A DNA stretch of 64,000 nt from Berghia stephanieae. Lineage: Eukaryota; Mollusca; Gastropoda; Nudibranchia; Aeolidiidae. The number at the start of each line of letters is the position of its first letter. Within the stretch, counting starts at the first letter, position 1. The stretch lies in contig CM067455.1 in assembly GCA_034508935.3 (NCBI GenBank), positions 27,937,428 to 28,001,427 of the forward strand. The letters run 5' to 3'. The notes beneath the pieces were generated by a model. It saw only the letters and a program-made list of their open reading frames with translations, was not told where the DNA came from and ran no database searches. This document shows positions 13,183-24,600 of this stretch, piece by piece. The position numbers were made by a program, and so were the translations under genes.

Positions 13183-13858
13183 TCGCAGTCTTAATTAAAA
13201 AACAAACAAAAAAATAAAACAAAAAAACAAAACAAAACAAACAAAAAACAACACCCCCCCCCCAAAAAAAAAAAAAAAACAAACAAAAAAAAAAAAACAA
13301 ACAAAAAAAAAAAAAAACAAACAAACAAACCAACAAAACAAACAATTTCCATTTACCCTATTCGATAAGAATATAAATTCTATTGTTTCCTTTTCTTTCT
13401 AGATTCAATCGTGCAGAGATTCTGGATGGCCCAAAAGAAAACAACAAACAACAAACAACAAACAAAATAGGTTCTGTATCAGTTTACAGACACATTGTAT
13501 CCACAGATCAAGTTGTGGAAAGGTCTCCTGACTTAATCTAACGACTGTATTTGGAAATATCCAGGCCGATCTATTCTTATATCTCATCATCACAGACATT
13601 TCTCCCGTCAAGCTAAGATAATCTGTTCAATCAGAGGCAATATGGAGAACAACGAATTTTAAAGATTTGCTTTTCGTCCTATCAACAAACCATTCAACGT
13701 ATCGTATTTCTCCGAAATAAAACTGGTTTCTTCCAATATCATTCCTACAACAATAAAGCGTTTCATATCAATGACAGCATGCTTATGTTACTGAAAAAAA
13801 AAATTACTTGAAAAATAATAAATAAAATAAATAAAAGGAACAAAACGGAGCCAAACCA

Positions 13859-16207
13859 ATGGAGGATTTAGACAATTTCAAGTCAACCTCTCTAACGTGC
13901 TACATTTGCAACGAAAGATTTCGACGACCACATCTCCTCCCCTGTCTTCATGTTTTTTGCTTGGCGTGCCTCCAAGATGAGTGCCAGGGAAACTCGCCAG
14001 ATAGATTCTACTGTCCGTTGTGTGTCACGTCTTGTGAACAGGACAAAAAGTCAGTGCACGCAAGGCCTTGGCACAGTTTCGAAACCATAATCGAAAAGGA
14101 AGCGGAAAATGAGGAACTTAAGAATCGTTTAGCAGAACTTCCGGCTTTTGATGACAAGGAATCTTGGGATAATGTTGAAGAAAGCGATGGCTCTTCTGCT
14201 GGTAGTCATGATTCGGACACGGCAAATAGAAGCAGTAACAATAATAGCAATAACAATCCTTCGAATATTCTGGAGCCGCCTTTGCTATTTCCTTGCACCA
14301 TGCATACTGATAGGCTTGCCGACACATTTTGCTTCAAATGCCAACAGTTGGCGTGCCACAAATGCGTTTCATCATTTCACAGGAGATGCCAACAATTTAG
14401 TGAACTTAAAGCAGCAGTGGAGACGAAAAGAGCCGAATTCGACCAGCTTCACGGCAAGATGGCGTCTAATCTGGTCGTTTGTAACGAAGTTAAGAATTAC
14501 CAGGCTGATAGAATTAAAGAATTAGAAGAAATGAGGACTCGTGTTCTTATTGATATCAAAACATTCAGGACAGAGTTAGTAAATATGATACTGGCAAAGG
14601 AAAAGGCACTCACTACTCAGGCAAATCGTCTGATTGATCAGATGAAATCTCAAGCTACTGCGAAAATGAGTGCCGCTTCTAAAATGTCGGAATCACTAGA
14701 TAAACAAATGGAGTTTCTGGATCTCTCTATATCAGTCAAAGGTGAAGGAGAGTTACTGCCCTTGCTTTCGGGAATGGCCTCAGGAGTTGAAAACGACGCA
14801 AAATTGATCGAAGCGCAATATGGCGGTGAAATAAAAGAAGTTACATTTAAACGTGATGAAATCTGTAAAGAGACAATACAAAATTCGTTACTCGGTGAAG
14901 TCAATTTAGCAAATTCTGAAAATGAAGAATCTATATCAAATAAAGATGGCCACAATCGTGACCTTAACCTAACCCTGCTTACAAGTTTCCACGGAGGAAC
15001 GAGAGATGACGTCACTGAGCCTTTACTAACAGATCTTATTCTCCTTGCCAATGGTGACGTCATATTAACGGATAGAGATAACAAATGCGTTAAAAAATTC
15101 AACCAAGCAGGAAAGCTCCTGACGCGAGTCATCATCGACGCAGTTCCAAGTCGAATCGCGAGTGTATCTCACGGCAGAGCGGTTGTATCTGTGATGACCA
15201 AAAAATGCCTTTACTTCCTATCCCTCTTCGGGACAGTTCGAGTTCTAAATTCAGTCCCGGTCAAGAAAATTTATTCTTTCCTCACATCCATTGGGAATGG
15301 GTTATTGATAGCTGGGACGAACCAATGTGACAGCATTGATTTGATATCAGAACGGGGTGAAACATTGAGGAAGATCCTCACCCAAAAACCGGACAGAGCT
15401 ATAATAGCTCGACCTCTCTATCTCACTCCCGTCGTCCCTCATTCAGCCATCAGCCTGAGATTAGATCATCCTTCCACCAATGACACTAAAGTGTCCTATA
15501 CGAATGGTGCTTCTCAACCAAGTCATCAAGAAAATGTAGATCCGAATACAATATCAAATAATAAAAAAAAAAAAGACAATACTAATAGTTCATCTATTAC
15601 CAAAAATGTAAATTCCTCAAAACCTCTACCTCAGATCGGAAAAACCGGTAAAAATGGAGATGGGCGAAGTAATTCTATATCCACATCTGCGACAAATTCT
15701 GCATCGAAAACTTACAGAAGGCGTAGTAGCTTACCATCAACTCAAAGCGTTTCAACCTCAGCTCAAAATCCAGTATCCTCGTCAAATTCAAACAACAACA
15801 ATAACAACAGCAACACATCATCGACAATCTCATCGTCTCCGCATCAAAACGTTTCCTCTTCAGATTCAGATAAGATTGCTCTGCTCGTATCCGACAGTGG
15901 GAAAAGAATTCTGTACCGGATGGAGCAAGACGGCTCCACGGTCTTCACCTTGAAATCGAACGATCATGTGACAATAGAATGCCCCTTAGGGGTCACAGTT
16001 CACGAATGTGGTTTAACCCTTCTCTCCGACCGAGACACGGACAGCATCGTATTGTTGGACGATTCAGGTACTGTTATAAAAAAGGTTTTGTCAAGTAGCG
16101 ATGGAGTAAGCAAGCCCTGTGGCATCTATGCTGGGAATAAAGGAATAGTTGCTTTGAGTCAGGTTGATGGTATGGTCAAAATTTATAAACCATGTAAGAC
16201 CAATTAG
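13859..16207 (+). CDS. TRIM-type RING/B-box/coiled-coil protein with propeller-like C-terminus
   Basis: A single uninterrupted 782-residue reading frame. The RING finger is complete: Cys14, Cys17, Cys29, His31, Cys34, Cys37, Cys52, Cys55 (C3HC4), so an E3 ubiquitin ligase role is likely. After an acidic, Ser/Asn-rich linker comes one B-box (Cys146, His149, Cys158, Cys161, Cys166, Cys169, His174, then Cys177 where His is usual); I see no B-box 1. Residues about 185-300 look coiled-coil. From about 375 short repeated strands such as DLILLANGDVILTDRDN resemble NHL/beta-propeller blades, as in TRIM2/3/71. They are interrupted at about 545-675 by a long Ser/Asn/Lys-rich insert. The start is supported by an in-frame TAA nine codons upstream (13832-13834). 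Overlapping AATAAA signals lie at 16286-16295. The lack of introns suggests a retroposed or lineage-expanded TRIM. The target is unknown and the exact orthologue cannot be assigned. Confidence 0.9.
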   Translation: MEDLDNFKSTSLTCYICNERFRRPHLLPCLHVFCLACLQDECQGNSPDRFYCPLCVTSCEQDKKSVHARPWHSFETIIEKEAENEELKNRLAELPAFDDKESWDNVEESDGSSAGSHDSDTANRSSNNNSNNNPSNILEPPLLFPCTMHTDRLADTFCFKCQQLACHKCVSSFHRRCQQFSELKAAVETKRAEFDQLHGKMASNLVVCNEVKNYQADRIKELEEMRTRVLIDIKTFRTELVNMILAKEKALTTQANRLIDQMKSQATAKMSAASKMSESLDKQMEFLDLSISVKGEGELLPLLSGMASGVENDAKLIEAQYGGEIKEVTFKRDEICKETIQNSLLGEVNLANSENEESISNKDGHNRDLNLTLLTSFHGGTRDDVTEPLLTDLILLANGDVILTDRDNKCVKKFNQAGKLLTRVIIDAVPSRIASVSHGRAVVSVMTKKCLYFLSLFGTVRVLNSVPVKKIYSFLTSIGNGLLIAGTNQCDSIDLISERGETLRKILTQKPDRAIIARPLYLTPVVPHSAISLRLDHPSTNDTKVSYTNGASQPSHQENVDPNTISNNKKKKDNTNSSSITKNVNSSKPLPQIGKTGKNGDGRSNSISTSATNSASKTYRRRSSLPSTQSVSTSAQNPVSSSNSNNNNNNSNTSSTISSSPHQNVSSSDSDKIALLVSDSGKRILYRMEQDGSTVFTLKSNDHVTIECPLGVTVHECGLTLLSDRDTDSIVLLDDSGTVIKKVLSSSDGVSKPCGIYAGNKGIVALSQVDGMVKIYKPCKTN

Positions 16208-16285
16208 ATAAAACTCGGATCTAAATCTACTTTCTGTACTATAATCAAAATGTAAAACAAAGAATTACTAAAAAAAAATTTCAAA

Positions 16286-16295
16286 AATAAATAAA
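16286..16295 (+). terminator. polyadenylation signals of the TRIM-like gene
   Basis: Two overlapping AATAAA hexamers about 80 bp after the stop codon, followed by GT-rich sequence. This is a plausible 3' end for the intronless gene. Confidence 0.5.
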
Positions 16296-17118
16296 GTGAG
16301 GGGGTGTCCCATGGTGCTTTGCTCAGTTTTGGTTTTGACAATCTGAGTCTAACATAACATCGCCAAAACGGGATAAAATTCCTCGCTCATCCTCCTCCAG
16401 TTGATGATGATGAAGCTGATGATTCGTCTCATTATATTATCACTATCAGCGTCGTCTTGTGCACACTGCGGTTAGTAATGATAATACAGTACTCATTGTA
16501 AATGAGAGAGGAACTTGATACGCATCAGGAAAGAAGACTGGGATAGAATTAATTGAGCAAAATTGATCAATACCCTAGTATATAATATATACATTTTGTA
16601 TGTAACCATTTACATTGATTTGCTTCTTCTCTGAAAATGATAGTGTGCCAACATTTATGAAATAAAGTGATGAGAAAAGTGTATTATTATTATTATTATT
16701 AATATTATTATCATCATCGGTATTATTATTTTGTAACACCTGTTTAAAATGGGACAAATTGGAATAAATAATATATATTATGAAACACATATATTTGATC
16801 TCAACAGCGTTGTTGATTTTGAATTTACACACTTATCCGATACAGTAAAACTGGATTCCACATGGAAAGAAAACAGAAAGACAATATTGACATTTATTTA
16901 TTTTCTTTGTTTACACTGTTTTGTTTATTGTTTTGGTGGGGAAGTGTTTGATAAGGGCGACAATCATGAAAACTAAATGTAATTTCAGATGCTTCCCTTG
17001 GTCATCGATCCATACATCACACATCCATTTTGGTTTTGTTACTCTGAAGGACAACTACTTTTACTTTTATTATTATTACATATTTAAATTCTTGGTATGG
17101 TTATTTTTGATTGACCCA

Positions 17119-17283
17119 CGACATGCACCTATTTGCATGTCTGGTAACCCGCATTGTTATGGGCTCATTGTTGTAATGGAAATACTCTCAAACCAAAGCA
17201 AAATATTGTCCATGACAACAATGTTAAAACAAGTCTATAATAAATTGCATTCAGTTATCAGACCTGCAAATATGTGCGCGTCG
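17119..17283. mobile_element. palindromic MITE copy
   Basis: Well-kept copy, CGACATGCACC ... GTGCGCGTCG, with ACCCA on both sides. Confidence 0.75.
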
Positions 17284-17755
17284 ACCCAAACCCCATCAAA
17301 AGAAGGAAACCATTTTGAATTAAGTGACATAAAGTTCATCGAAAAAGTCATCAATTTTATGACATTCAGAACACTATCTGATGGGCACGAGTAAGTGGGT
17401 CAATCCATGTAAGCGGATGTCCATTGTTACTTTTAAATCAATGTCATATAAGGGGATGTCATGTTGTCTGATTGGCTGGAAATATGAAAATTTATTCTGT
17501 TAAATTTGTTTTAAGAAAATTACTTCACTAACGGAACGAGATATATGTAGATATAAAAAGAAGTAGGCGGAAAAAGGAACTTTGATAGAATACAAGTTCG
17601 TTATGAGAGTTGAGTTGTAAGGGAATAGAATCAAGACTGTAGATCAATATAGGATCCATTGCATACAGAGGTCAGTGTTTCCTTCCACTGAGGATGATTT
17701 CCCTCACCGTAATAGCACAAGCATGTTGATGATGCCGAGACATTAAATTCATGTA

Positions 17756-17808
17756 CAGTGGAATCCTGATAAAGCCAAAACGACCAAGACTTTATGCCGA
17801 GTCCACTG
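17756..17808. mobile_element. 53-bp miniature pogo-like element
   Basis: CAGTGGAATCCTGATAAAGC ... GAGTCCACTG between two TA dinucleotides. A related end occurs at 50733-50762. Confidence 0.5.
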
Positions 17809-18053
17809 TAATTAAAAAAACAGAGGATTTGCTACCAATATTATAGCAGTAAGAGCTTTTTAAATTGTCAACAACAATAACAAAAAAAAATGAATCTGGA
17901 CAAAGTGTCAACTTTGCTTATGCTTTATTTACGCTTGGAGTAACTAATTTTGCCATTCTACTGGTGCTAGACTGTCAGATTTTGGATTACTTTCACTTTT
18001 CAACTCGGAGCTATGAATGAAAAATCTATTTAAAAAAAAAAGGGTTTTAAGAA

Positions 18054-18275
18054 TAAAGTAACGGTGATGTCTTTTTGTGTTGAATGTTTTGGCATGGTCT
18101 CATAAGCACTTAAAAAAAGGCTGACCAAAGAACACCTGGAAAAGAAATGTAGAAGCGGACACGAATAAAGTAATATTGATGTCTTTTTGTGTTGAATGTC
18201 ATGAAATGATTTTTTGGCATGGCCTCATAAGCACTTTAAAAAGGCCGACCAAAGAACACCTGGAGAAGCGGACAC
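18054..18275. repeat. tandem duplication of ~110 bp
   Basis: GATGTCTTTTTGTGTTGAATG ... CCAAAGAACACCTGGA occurs twice in a row, beyond the 3' end of MRPL39. Confidence 0.8.
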
Positions 18276-18438
18276 CAAGCATTCTGAACAGACACGGAGA
18301 GGATTGGAAGTAATGGCAAGGACAGAAAAAAGTGGAGGACCTTCGTTGATGGGCCAAAGTAAGCAAGTAAGTAGTAAGCACTTCAGCAGTGCTTGTTCAA
18401 AAAAAGGCATCGCACAATTTAGTTGTTGAAATGAAGTA

Positions 18439-18444
18439 TTTATT
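18439..18444 (-). terminator. candidate polyA signal of MRPL39
   Basis: AATAAA on the minus strand, about 225 bp after the mL39 stop codon. It is the first well-placed hexamer; use is inferred. Confidence 0.35.
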
Positions 18445-18668
18445 GTTCATATCTACATATTTCAGTCAACTAATATCACATCAAATGTATATGCATGTAA
18501 TCCATAACTTGCATTATATAATGTACAGAAGCAATGAATTGTATCCTGATGCAATCAAATGGTAAACATAATAGACATAATCATAAGATCTGCATTACAA
18601 AATACAAAAAAAAAAAAAAAAAGTATATATATATAAAATAAAATAAAGGAAAATTGGAATCCCTCTAA

Positions 18669-21600
18669 TCATCCTTCTATTCTTTTCTGACCACCGTCTG
18701 GCTCTGTTAGATCTGGTACTCGTGAGTTATTCTAAGCAGTGAAAAAGAGGAAAAACATACATAAACAATTTTTAATGATCTCTGAATAATTTTGATTGAA
18801 TTCAAAGGTCATAAAAAACACAAATTTGAAGAAAAAGGTCTGTCCTAGTATAAACTCTAAAAGCATGCCTTTTACGATAATTAAATTGTCACCTTTAAAT
18901 ACTTTCAAATTAGTGTAGTGTAGCTCATTTTGAATGTATATTCATTTCTGAATAAATTTATTTTCTGTAATTTAAATACGGTGGAATCTGCATTAAGTCA
19001 ACACCTCTCTAGGTCCCAAACTATCTGTTCTTTATTTAAGTATGTTCCATTGATACTGGATATAGTCAACCTGACTGAAAGCCAACCAACTTTTCCAGTC
19101 CGATCTTAGCCACTTTTAACAATCAAAAGGCCACACTCAGCTGGTTGCTGGTTTGGATAAGGAAGTAAGTAACAGTCTAGAAAAGTGCTTTTTCACAGGA
19201 GAATGAGGTTTCTTCACCAATTCAATATTTATAATTCTGATGATCTCGAACTCAAATTAAATTTTCGCTGTGAATGATTCACATCAGCATGAAATCAGAT
19301 AAAGGCGGAAGTGAAGAAGGAGGTCGTATAATATTAATATAGTAATTTAGCTTTAAGATTTAATAACCTAAATAAATATTAAAAATAAACATACCAATTT
19401 TGCAGCCCTCTGTCGAAGGATGGTGTCATATGTCCAAGAATGCATCTGGAAAAAAATACACACAAAAAAATAATTCTAAAATATCAAGACAACAAGAAAA
19501 AAAGGTCTCTCAACTTAAAACATGTGTAAAAGTTGTTGTGATCCTCAGCATCCATAAGACTCATGGGGCAAGAGATCCCAATTTCTGTAGCATTAAATGG
19601 AAGGAAGCAATTGAGAAGGTGACTTCCAAAGCCTGCTACGAGACAGGAGGAGAGGAAAGTGGAAGAGGGGAAAAGAGATATAGGGGGATTGAAACAAGGC
19701 TTGCTATCTTTGGGATAGCCTATCTAAAAGTACTTTCCATTAGACTTAACAAATCAAACCACACAATGGACAGAGAAGTCAGAACAAGCTCTACTGCAAC
19801 TTTTGCTTCAGAGTCAAGCGCTCTATCTTTGAACTATACCTAAATGTATACAGTTTACAAAATGATTCCAAACAGCTCCTTTCAAAAATATACTTTCTAA
19901 AACACGTTAGAATGGTGGCACTGATCCAGTTTTACAATTGGATTCCCAGAGGTAAGTTATGAGACATTCCGTCTCACACAGACGCTGGCATGAAATATCC
20001 ACTATCCACCAAAAAGGAGACACTCATGTTAAATATGTTTCAGGGCTATTCACACAAGATCATATATAGTCTTTTATAGAAAAACACACTACACATCTGT
20101 GTTTCAGGGCTATTCACACAAGATCATATATAGTCTTTTATAGAAAAACACACTACACATCTGTGTTTCAGGGCTATTCACACAAGATCATATATAGTCT
20201 TTTATAGAAAAACACACTACACATCTGTGTTTCAGGGCTATTCACACAAGATCATATATAGTCTTTTATAGAAAAACACACTACACATCTGTGTTTCAGG
20301 GCTATTCACACAAGATCATATATAGTCTTTTATAGAAAAACACACTACACATCTGTGTTTCAGGGCTATTCACACAAGATCATATATAGTCTTTTATAGA
20401 AAAACACACTACACATCTGTGTTTCAGGGCTATTCACACAAGATCATATATAGTCTTTTATAGAAAAACACACACACATCTGTGTTTCAGGGCTATTCAC
20501 ACAAGATCATATATAGTCTTTTATAGAAAAACACACTACACATCTGTGTTTCAGGGCTATTCACACAAGATCATATATAGTCTTTTATAGAAAAACACAC
20601 TACACATCTGTGTTTCAGGGCTATTCACACAAGATCATATATAGTCTTTTATAGAAAAACACACTACACATCTGACTGTTTCCTTCCTAAATAAAAAAGG
20701 ACTGCAACCAGTGCAAGGAGAGGTAGAGGAAGAGGGAAAACAGATATGTGTGGATTTAAAACTCTGCTAGTGGATCAGCCGACTGCCTGCTATATACAGT
20801 AGAACATGAAAGTAACGTACTCGGAAATAGCGAGAACTCGGAAATAGCGAGTAAAATCTAAATCCCCGTTTTTTTCTCTTATTTGAGTCAATAAAATTAG
20901 CACGAAAGTAGTGAGTATGAAAAAGAGGTCAACTCGGAAATAACGAGCATTTCCTGCCCCAGCCTAGGACTTCGAACGAAGTAAAGCAAAACAACAGACA
21001 AGGGCGATTAAAATATTTTTAGCCTAGCTTCTTTCCTTTTCTTATTTTTGTTACGAGCAATAGTACTTAGCAGCATCGGTCAGTGACTAGCATTCGTTAA
21101 CGAGTATCATTCGTTAACGAACGACACGATCAGCGAGAGAGGGGAGCGTGGAACCATCATTTCAGTGGGTCAGTGATTGATTATGAAGTCCTAGAGTGCT
21201 TGCTTACCTCATCAAACATGCCTAGTGCATACAAACACTCGCACAAACACACACACACGACATCTTGATGGAAATGGAAGGGGTGGGTTTTAGGGGTGGA
21301 TCAACTTCAACCCGTGGCCATCATTACGTAGTTAACGAAGGCCGTGTTCAACCCCGCCCCACCTCACTTTTTCCGCACACAGTCATTTGCACGCATGCGC
21401 GGCACACACACACAAACACACACATTGTCTTTCCATCTTTTTGTACGGCCGAGTGACCTTTCCTGGCAACTCGGGAATAGCGAGAACTCGGAAATAGCGA
21501 GTAATCAGGAGTGGACCTGTCGAACTCGCTATTTCCGATTTCTACTGTATATGCTATAACTCACATTGATTTGTGTTGGCATCGCAAGTCCTTGTACACG

Positions 21601-24600
21601 AGTGAGTTTGCCAAATGCCGGACTTTCTATTGGATGTACCTGGAAAATATAAATCAACAAATAATGAATCTTGATAAACAGATCTAAAGAAAACAGTAGA
21701 AAAATTGAACTTTAGAGATGTGAGCAAATGAAGCAATAACATATTTTCTACGGTATTTGTAAAAGGTAATGAATAACAACTACAGCATAGGCAATAACAA
21801 CAACAAAGACTACAGAGAAAGCTATAAAAAAACAAAAAATTTCCCATGCTTTAATATTAAAATAATTTCTGAGTAGTGAAATTTGTCTGCTGCAAAAAAA
21901 ATTGAATTCAAATTAAGAGGAGGAATAAAATAATTCCCTCATCTTGTTTCACCTAAAATAAAAAAAAATTAAGCTGCTTTCAAATTAGGCACCAAAAAAT
22001 GTATCCATCCAACAACAAACATATAGCTTTACAATCCATTTCCTTTCTTTCCAAAATATTATTCAATTAAGATACGAGTAATTACACCTACAGCAAATTC
22101 AACAAATTAAATTTTTTAAAAAGAAATTAGATCTACATTCCCTCTATTTTGAAAAGATACCAAAAAAAGGGCAAAAGTCAATTTTTTAAAATTCCAAGAT
22201 GAGACCAGGGGTCCCGATAGCTCAGTTGTTTGAGCACTTGTTTCTCATGCAAAGGAACCAAGATGGATCCCAGTCCAAGGTGCAGTTGAATTTCTCTCCT
22301 CCACCCCCCCCTTATTAACCCATCAGTGATTGGGTTACTGGGTCGGTTTATTCTAGTGAAAAGTATTTTGCAATAGACTAGCCCCCTATCAGTTAAAGCT
22401 ATAGAATACCAAAACATTCTGGCTACACAGGCCTTACGGCTTTTAAGGACTACTTTTCAAGACAAATCCAGAAAAATCAGATGGAAGATGACAACTGTAA
22501 AACTTACAGCACAAACAGAAAATCGTCCAATTTGACTGGTGGAAGATATCAATGGTCCTGAACTCATGTCGATGTGATCACCCATACGATATACTGATAC
22601 ACGGGACCCTGATTCTGACTTAGAGGCAATGGCTGGAATCTGTTGAGATTTAAATTCGTTGTCTTCAAACATCTGTCTGGCTACTGATACAGGCAGATCC
22701 AGACGTTGAAACCGAAGATCGAGGTAGCGAAGCCTGAGACCTATCCTGCTCAGACAGTCAAGTTCTCTCTGCAGGGGCAAAGTTGAAAATGAATAAAGGG
22801 GATTAAAAATATAAATGCTTAGTTCAAGATAATAAGTCATTAATATACAAACATTTTAGTAAAAATAGAAAGAAAAATACAAAATGATAAAATCATCCAA
22901 TCAATTCTCCTAAAAATTCCAGTTTAGTGCGATGTCATAATCTTCCACTGAGAAAAACAAAGTGATGAATCAAAATCGACAGTCATGTTATCTTATGACT
23001 TGTGTGTTTGAAATATCCACATTGGTGATTCAAGACCTTCCTAAAGCTACACTAATATATCTTGTGTGTAAAGTACTGCACTCATACTTGAATGATTTGT
23101 GTTCGAATCCCTCTTTAGCATTTCTTTTTGTTCATTGAGCAAGAAAGTTTGCCTTCATTGCTCATTCCACTGCGCTCTCAGTATAAAACTTGTCCTTTTA
23201 TAAGGCACAATATCCACTAAATGTGCTCAAAGTGCTTACAGAGACTCCCAATCTAAACATGTAGGATGAGACATTCATCGGCAAGGCAAAAATACAACTT
23301 TCTTTTCAACACAACAATGTTGTTACAGGCTAGTTTTCTCATTTCACACTGAGTATGGTGAGAGAATGTGAGTAAAGAGCCTTTTCCAAGGACCCACCAT
23401 TGCACCTCCCAGAGTGGGGGTCGAACCAAGGACCTACAAGTTCAAAGGTGAGTGTGAAAAAATTGAATGAGATCTTAACCCTCCTCAGCTAGAAGCATCA
23501 ATTAAGTACACAGGTCACAATTAAAAAACAAAACAAAAAACAACAAAATTCTAAACTAAAATCCTCACTGGAGTTAAATTCCAATCCCCTAGATTGAGCC
23601 TTGCATCATGCACAAAACTTCCACTGGTGACTGTTGGAATAAAATAAAAACAGAAAAAAAGCTGACATGATAAAAATGATAAATTTGGACAATTCAAAAG
23701 ATTTTTTATTCCTTGATTTATTAAGACCTGCTTTTAATCATCTCCATCTCAATATAAAGACAAATATGAGCATGTGCACGTATGTCATTGTGTGGTATAC
23801 GTGTGCACATGTATAAATAGGTGTGTATTTGTGTGAGTGTGTATGCCAGTTGTCAGAATCGATGTTTTACATCAGTGAAATTTGTGTGCTCAAAATACCA
23901 AAGACACACAAAAGCGTAAATACAAATGTTTGGGCATAGCATCGATAATGACAAATTTAAATCTCAAATGACTTACTGTTAGGGGTGGGAAGCTACACAG
24001 CTGAACATAATACTGATCCTCAAAAGCCGTTTCTAAGACATGACCAAGAATAAAACTACAAGTTCTCCAGAAAGCCTGAAATTTTGCAAAGAAATTATTT
24101 AATCATGAACAAGTTTGAAACAATAATTACTAAAAGAAAATTACTATCTTTCATGTTTTGTTGTGTCTTTAGTAAATTCATAGATAAATAGAAAAAACTG
24201 TTGTCTCTTTAAAAAAAAATAATTAAAGGTAACCATCTTGACCTCTATGCAAAATAAAAATCTCTCGTGTGGTCTTGTCATAGGCGTGGCACTGAGAGGG
24301 ACGGTCTTAAAATTGCTAGATGACCTCAATTAGATTAAAGAGTTTGAGCTGGAGACTTTATCCTTGGTAAAGGCATTTTGTACTAAATTTTTCAAGCCAT
24401 ATAATATGTAACATTATCTTTGAAAATTGTAATATGTAATAGGTTATATGTCTTGTTCTGCTAAATGAATGTTATTCCATTAAGAGAATGGAACATTTTT
24501 AAATAAAGAACTAAAAGCATAGTGTTTAGTGTAGGCAAACAATATATTAGGCAACAAATGAAAAATCTGTATAATTTCCTTTGAAAATCTTTTTAAAATT

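Larger units (their letters stand above)
11640..13858. other. gene-less: A/C-rich simple sequence
   Basis: CAAAA-rich stretches (11800-12060, 13200-13345) and microsatellites. A 72-codon minus-strand frame at 12641-12859 is charged and unrecognised. The promoter of the TRIM-like gene should lie at the right end; no clear core element is seen. Confidence 0.5.
16300..18050. other. intergenic between the TRIM-like gene and MRPL39
   Basis: Holds a short ATT patch at 16682 and the two small transposons listed. No gene recognised. Confidence 0.5.

Noticed and set aside
14118-15135. Antisense and shifted frames inside the TRIM-like gene
   Set aside because: They are shadows of the main frame without recognisable domains.
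20038-20676. Regular direct repeats resembling a CRISPR array
   Set aside because: The units are contiguous with no unique spacers, and the DNA is eukaryotic.
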